Part shown: positions 23,601-33,283 of the stretch, piece by piece
How positions within the stretch are numbered: the stretch's first letter is position 1
Layout: each line of letters starts with the position of its first letter
NCBI GenBank assembly: GCA_948146395.1
Contig: OX411546.1
Location: 24,840,449 to 24,904,448 of the forward strand
Source: Fragum whitleyi
Lineage: Eukaryota; Mollusca; Bivalvia; Cardiida; Cardiidae
Length of the DNA stretch: 64,000 nt
Direction of reading: 5' to 3'
The notes under the pieces: model-generated
Database searches by the model: none
What the model was told of the DNA's origin: nothing
The model's input: only the letters and a program-made list of their open reading frames with translations
Program-made: the position numbers and the translations under genes

Positions 23601-26600
23601 CCAGTCACTGTTGAGGCAATAAGGTGGCCTCTAGGTAAATATTGATGACATATGACAGTCCCCAGATAGAGTGATCACAAGAATCACTTTAAGCTTTCTT
23701 ATAAAAACAAAAATATATTCATAAGTCCCTTTCCCAATGACATCTGTTAGACCTGACCCTATCTTAAATAAAACTATTGTTTTGGCGGCCTGATTTCACA
23801 GCACAATTGCATTGTCTATATTAATTTTCAAATACATACGGTTCTCGATGTCTTCAATATCTTTCTCCTACCACCATCTACAGGCCCTTTCTTTGCTACA
23901 TGGGTATTGTTGCTCAATGGTCTCTGCAAAAATAAAAATAGACATTTAAATACGCAGGAAAAAAATTTACATGAAAACCACTAGAAAACATGCATGTACC
24001 CATCTAAAATATATCCGTCAAGCATTCAGGAAAAAATTGAATTTTAAGACAAGAGGACAATGATGTTCTAGATCGTTCACCTGAGTCTTTTTGGGCCCAG
24101 GGGCATATAATCAATAAGACGGGCAGATGTCACAGTCTACTAGCAGATTATTTCTACATAATATCAATACCTTCGACCCTTTTCAAGGAAGATTATGGCT
24201 GAATTGGTTCCTACATTGTTCAATGTCAAAGCGGATTCTCCCAAGCATAGCTCGAATTTGAGACTTTGTGTGCAGGTGAGCTAACAAGAGCACCACCTAC
24301 AGGTGCCTTTGTTCAGTTGTTGAGTGCTGGATAGGGGATTAAAAAACTTAGTCATAAACAGGTCATAATTTGCAAAACATGCATCTAGAGTTACACCCCT
24401 TGATAGTATAGGCTGCTCTATTGATGGTTAATAGGTTTGCCAAGTTTCAATTGAATGCCTCAAGTAGTTGGTCTGGGATAATATATCCTTTCTTTAGTGA
24501 TAACTCCAGAAAAGGTATAATGTTGATGAACTGAATGAAAAGTAACAAAGTGGTATTTATATATTGGTATAAAGTTATGACATTTATTATCTTTACTTAC
24601 TTTGTTGACTTCTCGCTTCTGTTTGACCTGTGATTTTAGGAGTTCTCTCTCTTCAACAGCTGAAGATACTGCAGATTTATCCTAAAATAAAACATATTTA
24701 AATAATTTTGATCATATTATGGCAATGCAATAAACCCAAATTAAGAACTATTTTTAAAGTGGTAAGAAATTCAATTGTTCAAAATCAGTGTTTTTGGCTA
24801 TGAAACCATATCTTCCTTAGAGGTAGACAAAATAAAAATGCAAGAGGGCCATATTGGCCCCTAATTGCTCAAATGAATGAACAGCCTAAAACTTTTTTAA
24901 AACAAGATTTGAAAGGCTGGTAAAAATATTGACAAAGGTAAAACGCTGCTGCTGATTTCATACAAGATAATCCTTTTGGCTTATACTTGGTAAATAGCGT
25001 GGCCTCTAGAAATTGCAAAAAGTTATTTTTTTAAGATTCGATCTTGCGACTAGTTTAAAACCTCAGTTGACTCATTTTTTAACTCATCCGAGATTTCAAA
25101 AACACAATGAATGTGACTTATTTTCTGGCTGATTGACGATAAATATGGCCTTTGGAGTGTCTACAAGTTTTTTCTAAGATTTGATATATTGACATAATTT
25201 TTACCTAATTCTGCAATTGAATGAGATATTGTTTAGACAATTAATCTGACTGATTATCAGGTTGAATGAGCAAAAATTGTGAGGAGTGTCTACAAGGTAA
25301 ACGTGGATTACTACTACTAACACAAAATGACCACAAAAGCCACAGGCAAGCTAAAAATTTTGTGATTTCTTCTCAGATTTACATATGCTTTTATAGCTAT
25401 AAATCACACACTGTATTATTTAATATATGTATTGTAAAATCATAAACAATGCAAGTAATTGATATTTAAGCAATACTTCAATTCAGATAAAAAGGTAAAC
25501 CTTTGGCAAATTTGAAGCAAGGGGAATTATATTGACATATCTCATTATTTCAAAACGATAACATTTTAGAAATTATAACACTTACATTTACAACAGCTTT
25601 CACTTCCAAATAACCATGTACTTTTTCAGTCTCTATCACTTTTTCAATTTCCAAGGCACGTGGAGAATCTTGCCATTGAGTTTCATATTTGTTCAGGTCT
25701 GCTTTAGAATCTGAAAAACATAAATATTTGAAAATAAATAGTTTGGTATAACTAAATTTTAAATAAAGAGCTCTGCAAACAGAAACTTATGCTTACCTAT
25801 TAGGTGCTGGAAAGTTGGAATAAATGATCAAATTGGAAATAAAGGGATCAATTAGCACAAAATGCATCTAAAATTATCCCCCTTTATAGTATAGGTTGCT
25901 CTTTTGATAAGGAACGTGCAGACCTATTTTCAAGAGAATGCCTAAAGAAGAAATTAATTATCTCAAAATTAGGAAGATCATGACAACAGTAACACCAAAT
26001 CAAGGACATAGCAATAACTTAGGCTTCCTCCTGAAAAAAGCGAAAAATCCCACTAATAGAATTTTTAGCAAATATCATTCTTTTAAATATTAACCAAGAG
26101 CCGTGTCAGACAGGTCCATCCCCTGTTGTAAAAGCTTGACAATAAACTGAAGACAGCTATATTTAGGGTTCTCTTAAACTGGGCTTATTATTTTCAATAA
26201 ACTCAATATACCTTAGTTATCAATGATAGGTTTTATCCTCTGTAAATTCTGACAAGACAAAACTTTAAATCTTTTACATGACAAAGTGAGAGTGTTGTGC
26301 TCAGCTGAGTTTAAAAAGCCTTGTCAGGTTCACCTTTCTTATTAATACTTGGGTAAGCTAAAATTAGGGAACCTAGACTAAATTGGTAACTTGAACTAGG
26401 AAATCAATTGTTTCTATAGAACAAATGATGAAAAGAATGATCAAGATTTTACCTGAAAGTTTTAGGATTTCACATTTGTACTCAATTGAGAAATGGGGAA
26501 ATAAACATTTCTCTCCTTCTTGCAAACATGTGTATCCTTTAAGCTTTGATGTTTGTACTACAGATGTTAAACCATCAGCATCAAATAGCACTAGTGCCAG

Positions 26601-26609
26601 TTTCCCCAT
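13469..26609 (-). CDS. BEN-domain protein gene (six-exon model, 561 aa)
   Basis: Exons on the minus strand are 26609-26453 (from the ATG), 25710-25586, 24681-24601, 23923-23840, 20903-20838 and 14641-13469. Every boundary has AG/GT in the right place and the phases chain without a stop: 157+125+81+84+66+1173 bases = 562 codons including the stop. Residues 1-65 form a module reading MGKLALVLFDADG...VVQTSK...YKCEILKLSD, like the N-terminal part of several BEN proteins. About 95-171 is basic and low-complexity, 254-306 is predicted helical, and about 474-544 is a BEN domain (QRLFRPQELVGRNYYG, SPRRRHAVEHVL, FIKQAISGINTGIRNC). BEN domains bind DNA and act in chromatin and repression in other animals; the role here is inferred. 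The start is the first ATG in the first exon; upstream exons might extend a 5' UTR. Introns are stuffed with mobile elements. Confidence 0.75.
14690..15147 (+). mobile_element. Family D-like fragment in BEN intron 5
   Basis: Two to three degenerate D units (AAATAAGCCCTGCCCTG, GGTCATTCAAAATTTTC) are followed by CCATGACAATAGCTTGCTGA and a GGCCAGTAGAGC 3' end. No 5' cap was found. Confidence 0.5.
15148..15960 (+). mobile_element. Family F element, split by C1
   Basis: The 5' end reads AAGGGCACCACCTATTGGTG (hairpin) and GCAGTAGAGTGCTGGAT. After C1 it continues ATGAGCACAATTTGCAC, CATCTAGAGTCGTG and TTGATAGTATGGG. A second copy at 24284 shows the same order without the interruption. The 3' limit is unclear. 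Confidence 0.5.
15214..15857 (+). mobile_element. Family C element with 162-bp core units
   Basis: The 5' cap is AACAAGATGTGTTTGTGAAA (hairpin GTGTTT...AAACAC) then ATGCCCCCG. Three core units of exactly 162 bases start TTGACAGATG at 15281, 15443 and 15605. Then come (GACGGACA)n at 15741-15815 and the 3' hairpin TATGCCCCCGATC...GATGCGGGGGCATA followed by A's. It sits inside family F at an A-run. The 204-codon open frame through the units is not a gene. Confidence 0.75.
16049..17724 (+). mobile_element. Family A-capped element with 165-bp core, copy A4
   Basis: The 5' cap is ACAAGAGGGCTGTTTCGCTC then ACCTGAG, and the 3' end is AGCACTTTGTGCTCAGGTGA then GCT. The core is a different sequence from A3: CATGATTTTAGCTATTTTTA recurs near 16371, 16522, 16690, 16855, 17021, 17182 and 17347 (mostly 161-168 bases), with CCCCCTGGTGCTCCGCACCT in each unit. 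The 3' end motif appears twice in a row (17641-17665 and 17683-17724). Confidence 0.7.
17728..18392 (+). mobile_element. Family A 5' part, copy A5, with a perfect 238-bp duplication
   Basis: It starts ACAAGAGGACAATTGGCCAT. Bases 17763-18000 are repeated without any difference I can see at 18001-18238. The sequence then continues with family A landmarks (TGACCC, GAGTGCA) but no 3' hairpin. Confidence 0.6.
18394..18600 (+). mobile_element. Helentron-like 5' cap fragment
   Basis: TCAAGAGGCCCAAGAGGGCC (hairpin) then TGTATCGTTCCACTGGC is the cap used by family D. It is followed by about 150 bases of AT-rich sequence and then the next cap. Confidence 0.45.
18601..19786 (+). mobile_element. Family D element, copy D1, ~154-bp units
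   Basis: The 5' cap is AACAAGAGGAACAGAATGAC then CGCTCACCTGA. TTTCTTGAAC recurs at 18675, 18830, 18983, 19137, 19291, 19446 and 19601 (153-155 bases). Units carry AAATAAGCCC, CCACGCCCATATTTGGGGGT and AAGGAACATTCTGGTAAAG. The 3' end is GACACACGGACG, GATAGCTCGCTGG and TTTGGCCAGTGGAGCT. Cap and 3' end belong to different subfamilies, which suggests shuffling of ends. Confidence 0.7.
19787..20420 (+). repeat. Fragments of family A and D cores
   Basis: 19787-20115 has family A landmarks (TGACCTTTTGATC, CTAGAGTGCA, GACGACAGACG). 20116-20420 has D units (ATAAGCCCTGCCCTTCCAC, TTGGGGGTCA) and ends CCTGTGGAGCT. Neither has a 5' cap. Confidence 0.45.
20838..20903 (-). CDS. BEN gene exon 5
   Basis: The acceptor is ...ttttttcag|GCTATGCC and the donor ATTAAG|gtagaa. 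It carries 22 codons in phase 0 (AMPIQTEKQDK...TSIIK), a lysine-rich linker. Confidence 0.65.
21036..21714 (+). mobile_element. Family A element, copy A6, with an extra 5' cap fragment
   Basis: A cap fragment TACAAGAGGACAGTTGGCCT (21036-21090) precedes a full element at 21097: AACAAGAGGACCTTGATGGT, GCTCACCTGA, degenerate units with TTACCATAG...CCAGAGTTATTGATGG, a GACGGACAACAG stretch, and the 3' GAGCAGTTTGTGCTCAGGTA. Confidence 0.6.
21715..22337. other. Intronic sequence, nothing recognised
   Basis: AT-rich BEN intron sequence without a recognised element. Confidence 0.3.
22338..22546 (+). repeat. Degenerate family A core fragment
   Basis: TTCAAGACATTTAAATGTGGC, CCTCTAGAATTG and CAAACTCATCCGA are family A core landmarks; no ends are present. 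Confidence 0.35.
22553..23610. mobile_element. Q: element with CAGTGA ends and 6-bp target duplication
   Basis: The left end CAGTGATCGGGAAAG faces CTTTCCCAGTCACTG at the right. TTGAGG flanks both sides (22547-22552 and 23611-23616); the match extends to TTGAGGCA if the first CA of the left end is counted. Near each end a direct (not inverted) copy of GGGACAA...CAATGTGACATTTTG occurs. CAG-type ends recall hAT, which normally makes 8-bp duplications. No transposase was seen. Confidence 0.6.
23840..23923 (-). CDS. BEN gene exon 4
   Basis: The acceptor is tttttgcag|AGACC and the donor AGAACC|gtatgt. It carries 28 codons in phase 0, rich in Lys/Arg (GPVDGGRRKILKTSR), a possible nuclear localisation segment. 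Confidence 0.65.
24049..24283 (+). mobile_element. Family A short copy, A7
   Basis: It runs from GACAAGAGGACAATGATGTT and CGTTCACCTGAG to TTTGTGTGCAGGTGAGCT. It lacks a core array, so it may be a core-less derivative. Family F copy 2 follows directly. Confidence 0.55.
24284..24510 (+). mobile_element. Family F element, copy F2
   Basis: AACAAGAGCACCACCTACAG has a GCACC...GGTGC hairpin, then GTTGAGTGCTGGATAG, CATCTAGAGTTACACC and TTGATAGTATAGGC. It gives the uninterrupted version of the F copy at 15148. Confidence 0.5.
24601..24681 (-). CDS. BEN gene exon 3
   Basis: The acceptor is ttattttag|GATAAA and the donor AACAAA|gtaagt. It carries 27 codons in phase 0 (AVEERELLKSQVKQKREVNK), charged and probably helical. 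Confidence 0.7.
24841..25352 (+). mobile_element. Family A degenerate copy, A8
   Basis: It starts CAAGAGGGCCATATTGGCCC and TTGCTCAAATGAATGAAC (compare A3), holds two to three decayed units, and ends near CCACAAAAGCCACAGGCAAG with CTAAAAA. Confidence 0.5.
25586..25710 (-). CDS. BEN gene exon 2
   Basis: The acceptor is tttttcag|ATTCTAAAG and the donor GTAAAT|gtaagt. The first two bases complete an Asp codon begun in exon 1 (LS-D-SKADLNKYETQW), giving 41 further codons. Confidence 0.7.
25795..26060 (+). mobile_element. Family F fragment, copy F3
   Basis: ATTAGGTGCTGGAAAG, AGCACAAAATGCATCTAAAA and TATAGTATAGGTTGCTC follow the order of the other F copies. The 5' hairpin is lost. Confidence 0.4.
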
Positions 26610-26611
26610 AT
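26453..26611 (-). CDS. BEN gene exon 1 (first coding exon)
   Basis: The acceptor is ctcttttcag|AT and the donor CTTTCAG|gtaaaat. The ATG at 26609-26607 opens 52 codons plus one base. The preceding AG shows that an upstream exon must exist, probably 5' UTR. Confidence 0.7.
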
Positions 26612-26678
26612 CTGAAAAGAGAAGAAAAAAATAGGTTTCAGGCTAATGTTTAACTGGCTACAAAAGAAGGACCCTTTC

Positions 26679-26928
26679 TTAACCCTTGTCATGCTGAATA
26701 AAAAATGTCGGAAAAATTGCAACAAAATCAAAGTGCTCAAAGCACGTGATACACTAAATGCCAGTAGGTAGTATTTTTGAAAATAAGATTTTTAATTTTT
26801 TCTGTTTCAGAAAAATGAAAAAGCAGGAGGTATAGACAAAGATCAGACTGCACATATGTGCAGGCTGATGTTTGTCTATAGCTCCTGTCAAGGCAGGAAT
26901 ATTCCGGGATCAGCATGACAAGGGTTAA
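26679..26928. mobile_element. TTAA-flanked MITE, TTAACCCTTGTCATGC type, copy 1
   Basis: TTAACCCTTGTCATGCTGA at the left faces TCAGCATGACAAGGGTTAA at the right, a 19-base perfect inverted repeat including TTAA. The interior has an imperfect hairpin (GGAGGTATAGACAAAGATCA ... TGTCTATAGCTCC). TTAA targets are used by piggyBac and Kolobok transposons. Confidence 0.75.
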
Positions 26929-27048
26929 GTATCAACACATTTTCTGTGACCAATGGCATCATCTCTTTTCAAATAAGGAGAATTATTTAAAAGAAATGTT
27001 GGAATATTCTATGAAAGTTTCACATGAATGTATCCATATATGAAACTA

Positions 27049-29017
27049 GAAAGCCATGAATGGCTTAAACAGCTCCACGGGCTTGAAATTCTTGTAACAG
27101 CAAAAAAAAGTTTTGACTAGATTTTTAGATATTTTGGGTTCTACTGATGTTAAAAATCATTTTCAAAATGTCCACTATATAACATTTAGAGAAATGACCT
27201 CCGCCCATAAAAGACATTTTTCATCCAATCACAACTAGAACTTGTCACTGAATGTGACTTAATACCTCCCGCAAGTGCTTTCAGAGAATATGATTCTTTG
27301 ACAGAAAAAGCCAAATTTGCTTCAAATATGAAGACTAGAACTGTCGCAGAGCGGACTCATGCCCCCCACTTGGGTATTGTCCTACCGGGGCTATGTCCCA
27401 GTGTAAGTGGTTTCATTACATGATCTTTTTGCAACATGATAAGAACAAGATGATGTTAATTACCAAATTTGGTAACTCCCCTTATGGTAACTGAGTTTTG
27501 CAATTTTAAATTTTGACTACTCACCCCCCCCCCCCCCCCCCCCCTCCTTAAAAAGTTCAAAGTGGCATAACTCTGAAACTAATGACTGGATCAGGATGAA
27601 AACTTCAGGTGCACAACTTGATATAATATGAAGCAACCTGATAAAATTTCAGCAAAATTGGTCTAAAACTGTGGGAGAAGAAGGGGACACAAAATTATGT
27701 CTACTGACGGACAGACAGACGGACTGACTTGACACTTGAAATTTTTCGTCTTGCAAAACTTCAACATGTACATGTGATGAATGTTTGTATAATGTTTCAT
27801 AACTATTGAAAGAAAATTGAAGGAGGAGTTTGCGACACAAAATTATAAATACATGGTAACAAATGAAAAAAATGTCTAAGTTCAAGGGGAGATAATTCAT
27901 GAACCAGAAGGGATTAAGACTTGAAATTTGCGTGATGAATATTGGTATAAAGTTTCAGTTATATTGAAAGAAAACTGTAGTAGTAGTATGCAACACAAAA
28001 ATGGTAGTTTTAGGTCCACGGACGGATGGACAGAGACAGACAGACAGGCTGATTCCAGCATACCCAAAAAACATTCTTTTAGCGGGGGTATAATACCGGT
28101 AATATTTGGCTGCATGCTAATGGGTCACAAAAGGATCATACCAATGTTTGATTGATATCCATCAGTTTTATACTGAGAAACTGATTTCCAAAATTTCCAC
28201 TAAATAGTGTATAGAGAATTGACCTCCGCCGATTAAATACATATTTTTCATCCGATCAAAAAATTTTTGTACACTGGTGAGGTCAGTCAAGGATCATTCC
28301 AGTGAAATTTGGTTGACATCCATCAATTACATTCTAAGAAAATGATTTTCAAATTTTTCCTCTATAAAACATATAAAAGAATGACCTCAGCCCATTAAAA
28401 TCCATTCTTTTCATCTGATCACAATGATTTTTAGTGGACAGATAAAAGGTCACTCAAGGATCATTCCACTTAAATTTTACTGATATCGATCTGTAATCTG
28501 TAACAATTTTGGTAGACTGATAAAGGGTCACTCAAGGATCATTCAAGTGAAATTTGGATGATATCCATCTGTCACAGTCTAAGAAAATGATTTTCAAAGT
28601 TTCCACTATATTACATATTGAAAAATGACCTCTGCCCATAAAATACATTTTTTTCAACCGATCACAATAATTTTTGGTAGACTGATAAAGGGTCACCCAA
28701 GGATCATTCATGTAAAATTTGATTGGTATCAATCTATTAGAATCTAAGAATTTTTTTTTCAATTTTTGGAAATTAGCCATGCACATTTAATCCATTTTTT
28801 TTTTCATTGGGTCAAAATTTCTTGAACAACTTTGACAGAGGGTCACCCAAGGATCATTCCGGTGAAGTTTGGTTGAAATTCATCCAGTAGTTTCTGAGGA
28901 GAAAATTTTTAAAGAAAAAGTTTAGGACCGGAGGCAAGGACAGACGGATAGATGAATGGTTGCATGACAGACACAACGTAATGACAATGGCCCCAGTAGC
29001 CTTTGGGCAGTGGAGCT
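27049..29017 (+). mobile_element. Family B element, copy B2, interrupted by E
   Basis: The 5' end is AACTAGAAAGCCATGAATGG, CTCCACGGGCTTG. Units of about 160 bases resume after 28095 (GATAAAGGGTCACTCAAGGA and CATCCATCAATTACATTC). The 3' end is CATGACAGACACAACGTAAT, CCCCAGTAGCCTTTGGGCAG and TGGAGCT. Confidence 0.65.
27237..28095 (+). mobile_element. Family E element nested in B2
   Basis: The 5' end is ACTAGAACTTGTCACTGAATG (hairpin GTCAC...GTGAC) then TACCTCCCGC. A second E-like cap starts at 27343 (ACTAGAACTGTCGCAGAGCG, ATGCCCCCC). The 3' side has GGACGGATGGACAGAGACAG and TTTTAGCGGGGGTATAAT. A C-run lies at 27526-27545. Confidence 0.5.
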
Positions 29018-29069
29018 AAAAAGGAATTATGTTAAAGAGCAGTTTATGTTGAGGCCCTTTTTTATGAAT

Positions 29070-29946
29070 ACTAGAAAGCCATGAATTGCTTGAGTCGCTC
29101 CACAGGCTTGAAATTCTTGTAAAGCAATAAAAGTTTTGACAAGATTTTTAGATATTTTGGATTCTACTGATGTTGAAATATGACATATAGAGAAATGACC
29201 TCTGCCCATAAAAGGCATATTTTTCATCCAAGATATTATAATTTTTGGCTGCATGATAATGAGTCATCCAAAGGTCATACAAAAAAAGATTGCTTGATAT
29301 CCATCAGTTACATTCTGAGAAAATGATTTTCAAAGTTTCCACTATATAACATATTGAGAAATGACCTCCACCCATAAAATACATATTTATCATCCGATCA
29401 CTATAATTTTTGGTAGACTGATAAAGGGTCACTAAAGGATCATTTCTCTATATGTTATATAGTGAAAACTTTGAAAATCATTTTCTCAGAATGTAGTCAA
29501 TGGATATCAACCATATTTCACTGGAATGATCCTTGAGTGACCCTTCATCAGTCAACCAAAAATCATTGTGATCGGATAAAAGATAATGTAATTTATGGGT
29601 GAAGGTCATTTCTCAATACGTTATATAGTTTAAACTTTGCAAATCATTTTCTCAGAATGTAACTGATGGATATCAATCAATCTTTTTTTGTATGACCTTT
29701 GGATGACTCATTATCATGCATTATCTCAGAATATTACAGATGAATATCAATCAAACATTTTTGGTATGATCTTTTGGTGACCCATTGTAATGCAGCCAAA
29801 AATTATAAAAAAAACTTTGAACTTTGAATAACCATTTTCAACATAAGTAGAACCCAAAATATCTAAAAATCTAGTCAAAACTTTTATTTGCTCTTACAAT
29901 AATTTCAAGCCTGTGGAGCGACTCAAGCCATTCATGGCTTTCCAGT
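29070..29946. repeat. Large palindrome of two family B 5' halves
   Basis: The left arm starts ACTAGAAAGCCATGAATTGC at 29071. The right arm ends GCCATTCATGGCTTTCCAGT near 29946, the same cap inverted. The arms meet near 29440 (AAGGATCATTTCTC). Both contain TCACAATAATTTTTGG-type units. Two head-to-head copies, or one inverted duplication, would explain it. Confidence 0.7.
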
Positions 29947-30147
29947 TCTTAATTTTGACCCCACTTGATCCAATCTGAACTTGACTGAGATTTGATAGAG
30001 ACACACATTCTGACCAAGTTTCAAGACATTTTGGCTAAAAAGAGTGAACACGAGGTAAAAGTTGACGATGGAAGATGAATGATAGACGTCATACAGTACC
30101 TAATTACAATAGCTCACCTTGAGCACTTTGTGCTCAGGTGAGCTAGA
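29947..30147 (+). mobile_element. Family A 3' fragment
   Basis: TTTTGACCCCACTTGATCC, GACGATGGAAGATGAATG, CAATAGCTCACCTTGAGCAC and TTTGTGCTCAGGTGAGCT mark the 3' part only. Confidence 0.55.
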
Positions 30148-30222
30148 ATCAGCCAAGTATAAAATGTGAAGAACCTGTAATCTTAGCGATACTATTTTGA
30201 AATCCAAAAATAATATTCTTAC

Positions 30223-30291
30223 CTTTTGACTTTTGGGAGATGAAATTGTGCTATTTTTTCCCCTTTTGTTCCAGTAATCAAACCAGGTGAT
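30223..30291 (-). CDS. Orphan exon, unrecognised protein
   Basis: Excellent splice sites (acceptor ttttttttttgtttccag, donor CAAAAG|gtaaga) bound 23 codons open in phase 0 (ITWFDYWNKRGKNSTI...). It joins in phase 0 to the exon at 35617. It does not chain in phase with the BEN first exon, where that phase meets a stop after six codons. It could be an upstream gene, or a spliced 5' leader of the BEN transcript. Confidence 0.4.
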
Positions 30292-30394
30292 CTGGAAACA
30301 AAAAAAAAATAATTAAAGCATTTCAACAATCTCAAAAATTGTGATACAATAAAGATAAAAGATAATTAAAATAAAATGTCACATATGATTTATC

Positions 30395-30648
30395 TTAACC
30401 CTTGTCATGCTGAACCCAGAATATTCCTGCTTTGGCAGAAAGCAGGAGCTATAGAAAAACATCAGTCTGCACATATGTCCAGTCTGAGGTTAGTTTACAC
30501 CACCTGTTTCTCCCTTTCAAACCAAAATTGTCAATAGATTTAGTTTTTTCAAATAAAAATTGACCTACAGTTGGTACTTTCAGTGCTTTTTGCCCTTTGA
30601 TTTTGATGGAATTTTTTAGCCAAAATGTATTCAGCATGACAAGGGTAA
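30395..30648. mobile_element. TTAA-flanked MITE, copy 2
   Basis: TTAACCCTTGTCATGCTGAA at the left and TTCAGCATGACAAGGGT at the right; the right TTAA has decayed to TAAAA. The interior matches copy 1 (AGGAGCTATAGAAAAACATC, ATGTCCAGTCTGAGG). Confidence 0.7.
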
Positions 30649-31038
30649 AACAAGAGCTAGTACAGATCATACTCCCTACCTAAGGCCTTGTCACAGAACT
30701 GTAAGGACAAAATAATGAACATATTTTCTTATTGGATGAGTCTGTAGTTTGGGAGATTTTACTCACAAGAAAGTCGAAAATCTGAAAAACATTGACTTCA
30801 GGCAATTGGACATCTTGTTTGCTCTAAAGGCCTGATTCTACCAAAAGTTATTAAGAGAATACTAAAGCTATTCAAAGGCTGATTTGTTTCACAGGCCTGC
30901 ATTCACTGATATGACTAGATATTGATTTAAGCGTAATACATGTTTCTTTCCTTTTTCTTGTTTTTAAAAGAATAAGTCACAATATTTAATATTTCTGCAA
31001 AAAAAATATATTAAATGATGCATGAATAACATTATAGA
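30649..31038. other. Repeat-poor stretch with a cap-like fragment
   Basis: No gene seen. Around 30870-30910, GGCTGATTTGTTTCACAGGC then CTGCATTCACTGATATG looks like a decayed family B cap. Confidence 0.3.
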
Positions 31039-32033
31039 ACTAGAGCTGCTTGAGGAGCTGATTTGCTCCACAGGCCTGAATCAACTGATATTATCATAGT
31101 TTCAACTATATAACATATAACTTTTGCCAATAAAAGACAAATTTTTCATCTTATCCATATAATTTTTTGTAGTCTGATTAAGAGTCAACCAAGGTTCACT
31201 TTAGTGAAATTACGTTCATATCCATAAGTAAGGTGCTGAGAAAATGATTTTCAGATTCCACAATATAACGTAAAGAGAAATGAAATCTGCCAATAATTGA
31301 CATATATTTCATATGATCACAAAAAAAGGATAGACTGATAGAGGATCACCAAAGGAACATTCTAGTGAATGTGTTTGATGTTCATTAGTAATCAAGCAGC
31401 AGAGAAAATGATTTTTTGGAGTTTTCACTATATAACATGTAGGGAAATTACCTTCAACCATAAAAGACATACATGTATTTCTAACCCGAACAAAATTATT
31501 TTTTGTAGACTGATAGAGGGTCACTTAAGGATCATTCTAATAAAATTTGGTTGATATCAATCAGTTTGATTTTTAGATACTTCTGAAAGTTTCCACTATA
31601 TAACATTCAGTGATGACTTCAATTTTTAATCTGATCACAATATGCTTTGTAGACTGATAAAGGTCACTCAATGATAATTACAGTGAAATCTTGTTGATAT
31701 CTATTGATTCTGAGAAAAGTTACATATTGCAGTATATGGAAATTAGCAATGCCCATTATAGCCTTGTTTTTCATTGGATCAAATATCATTGAACACCTTT
31801 GACAGAGGGTCACACAAGTAGGGCTCATGTTTGACCCTTAAACCAGAGTTTGACCTCCCAAAATCTGAATATACCTTACTTTGACCCCTATAAATTTCTC
31901 CCAACAGGTCATTTTGACCCCTTTGAGAGGAATTTCTAAGGATCAAAACATGGTTTATATACCTAAAATTTTCACAAATTACTATCTTAAATTCTACAAA
32001 TTAATTACTTGTTTCATATCATTACAAGAATAA

Positions 32034-33283
32034 GAGGGCCTGTATCACTCCACTGGCTTTAACATCTTCAGACTTTCATTAAATAAAGCTTACTTTAAAC
32101 GAATACATTAACACTCCAAAATCTCTTAACCCTTTCCTGTTTTACAAAAGTTTGGACCTGTCCAAATTCAAAGGTTTTGCAGACAGAAATTTTAAGTGGA
32201 TTTAATTTGAAAAATAACCATTCAGTAGGGTAGAAAATAGTTTGGAAAAAGAAGAAATTGCTTGACAGAAGCAATTTCTTCTTTTTTCACAATGTTTTCT
32301 AAATCATAAAATCACAGGCATGTAAGAGGCAGGGATTAAACGGCAAAGGGTTAAGACCTATTTCATAATGATTAACTGGTTCAGGTCCACAATGCACCAA
32401 GATACTCAATCACAATGAATCTGCATCCCTTTACCCATCTTATTTAAACATAAGGTTCAGAAGGACATGTCGTTCAAAGATTTCGGGCTCAAAATAGGCC
32501 CAACCCTGCCACGCCCATACTTGTGTGCCAATCAAAATTTCTTGAACAATTTAAGTAAAGAATCACCCATGAAAAATTCTGGTAAAGTTTAATTGAAATT
32601 GGCCCAGTGGATCATGTGGAAATGTTGTCAAAGATTTCAGGCTAAAAATAAGCCCCTCCCTGCCAGGCCCAAATTTATAGGCCAATCAAAATTTTGCAAA
32701 CAATTTTTTAAAAGAGTCACCCAAGGAACATTCTGGTAAAGGGTCATTGAAATCAGTCCAGTGGTTCAGGAAGAAATGTCGTGCAAAAATTTCGGGCTCA
32801 AAATAAGCCCCGCCCTGCCAAGCCAATATTTATGGGCCAATCAAAATTTTGCAAAGTTAAGGGGCACAAGGAACATTCTGTTAAAGTTTCATTGAAATCT
32901 GCCCGGTGGTTCAGGAGGAGATTTTGTTTCGGGCTAAAAACAAGCCCCGCCCAACCACGCTCATATTTATGGGCCAATCAAAATAAGTAAAGGGTCACCC
33001 AAGGAACATCCATGCCAAGTTTGATTGAAATCAGCCTAATGGTTTGGGAGGAGAAGGTTTTAAAGATTTCAAAGATAAAAAATGCCACGCCCTGCCATGC
33101 CCATATTTTGGGGGTCAATCAAAATTTTCTGACCAATTTTCGTTCAAATCCGCCTATTGGTTTGGGAGGGGAAGATGATTAAAGACAAAGTTTACAGACA
33201 TACAGAAGGATGGATGCACAGACGCACGACGGACACTGCCATGACAATAGCTCTCTGGCCTTTGGCCAGTTGAACTTAAAATT
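32034..33283 (+). mobile_element. Family D element, copy D3, nested in G
   Basis: The 5' cap is GAATAAGAGGGCCTGTATCA then CTCCACTGGC. Units include AAATAAGCCCCGCCCTGCC and AAGGAACATTCTG. The 3' end is GCCATGACAATAGCTCTCTG and GCCTTTGGCCAGTTGAACT. A TTAA MITE lies inside it at 32126. Confidence 0.6.
32126..32354. mobile_element. TTAA-flanked MITE, TTAACCCTTTCCTG type
   Basis: TTAACCCTTTCCTGTTT faces AAACGGCAAAGGGTTAA. The centre holds a hairpin AAGAAGAAATTGCTT...AAGCAATTTCTTCTT. It is related in its first bases to the 26679 family but has a different interior. Confidence 0.65.

Noticed and set aside
27526..27545. C-run as a functional G-quadruplex
   Set aside because: A simple homopolymer inside family E; no periodic G-tract design.
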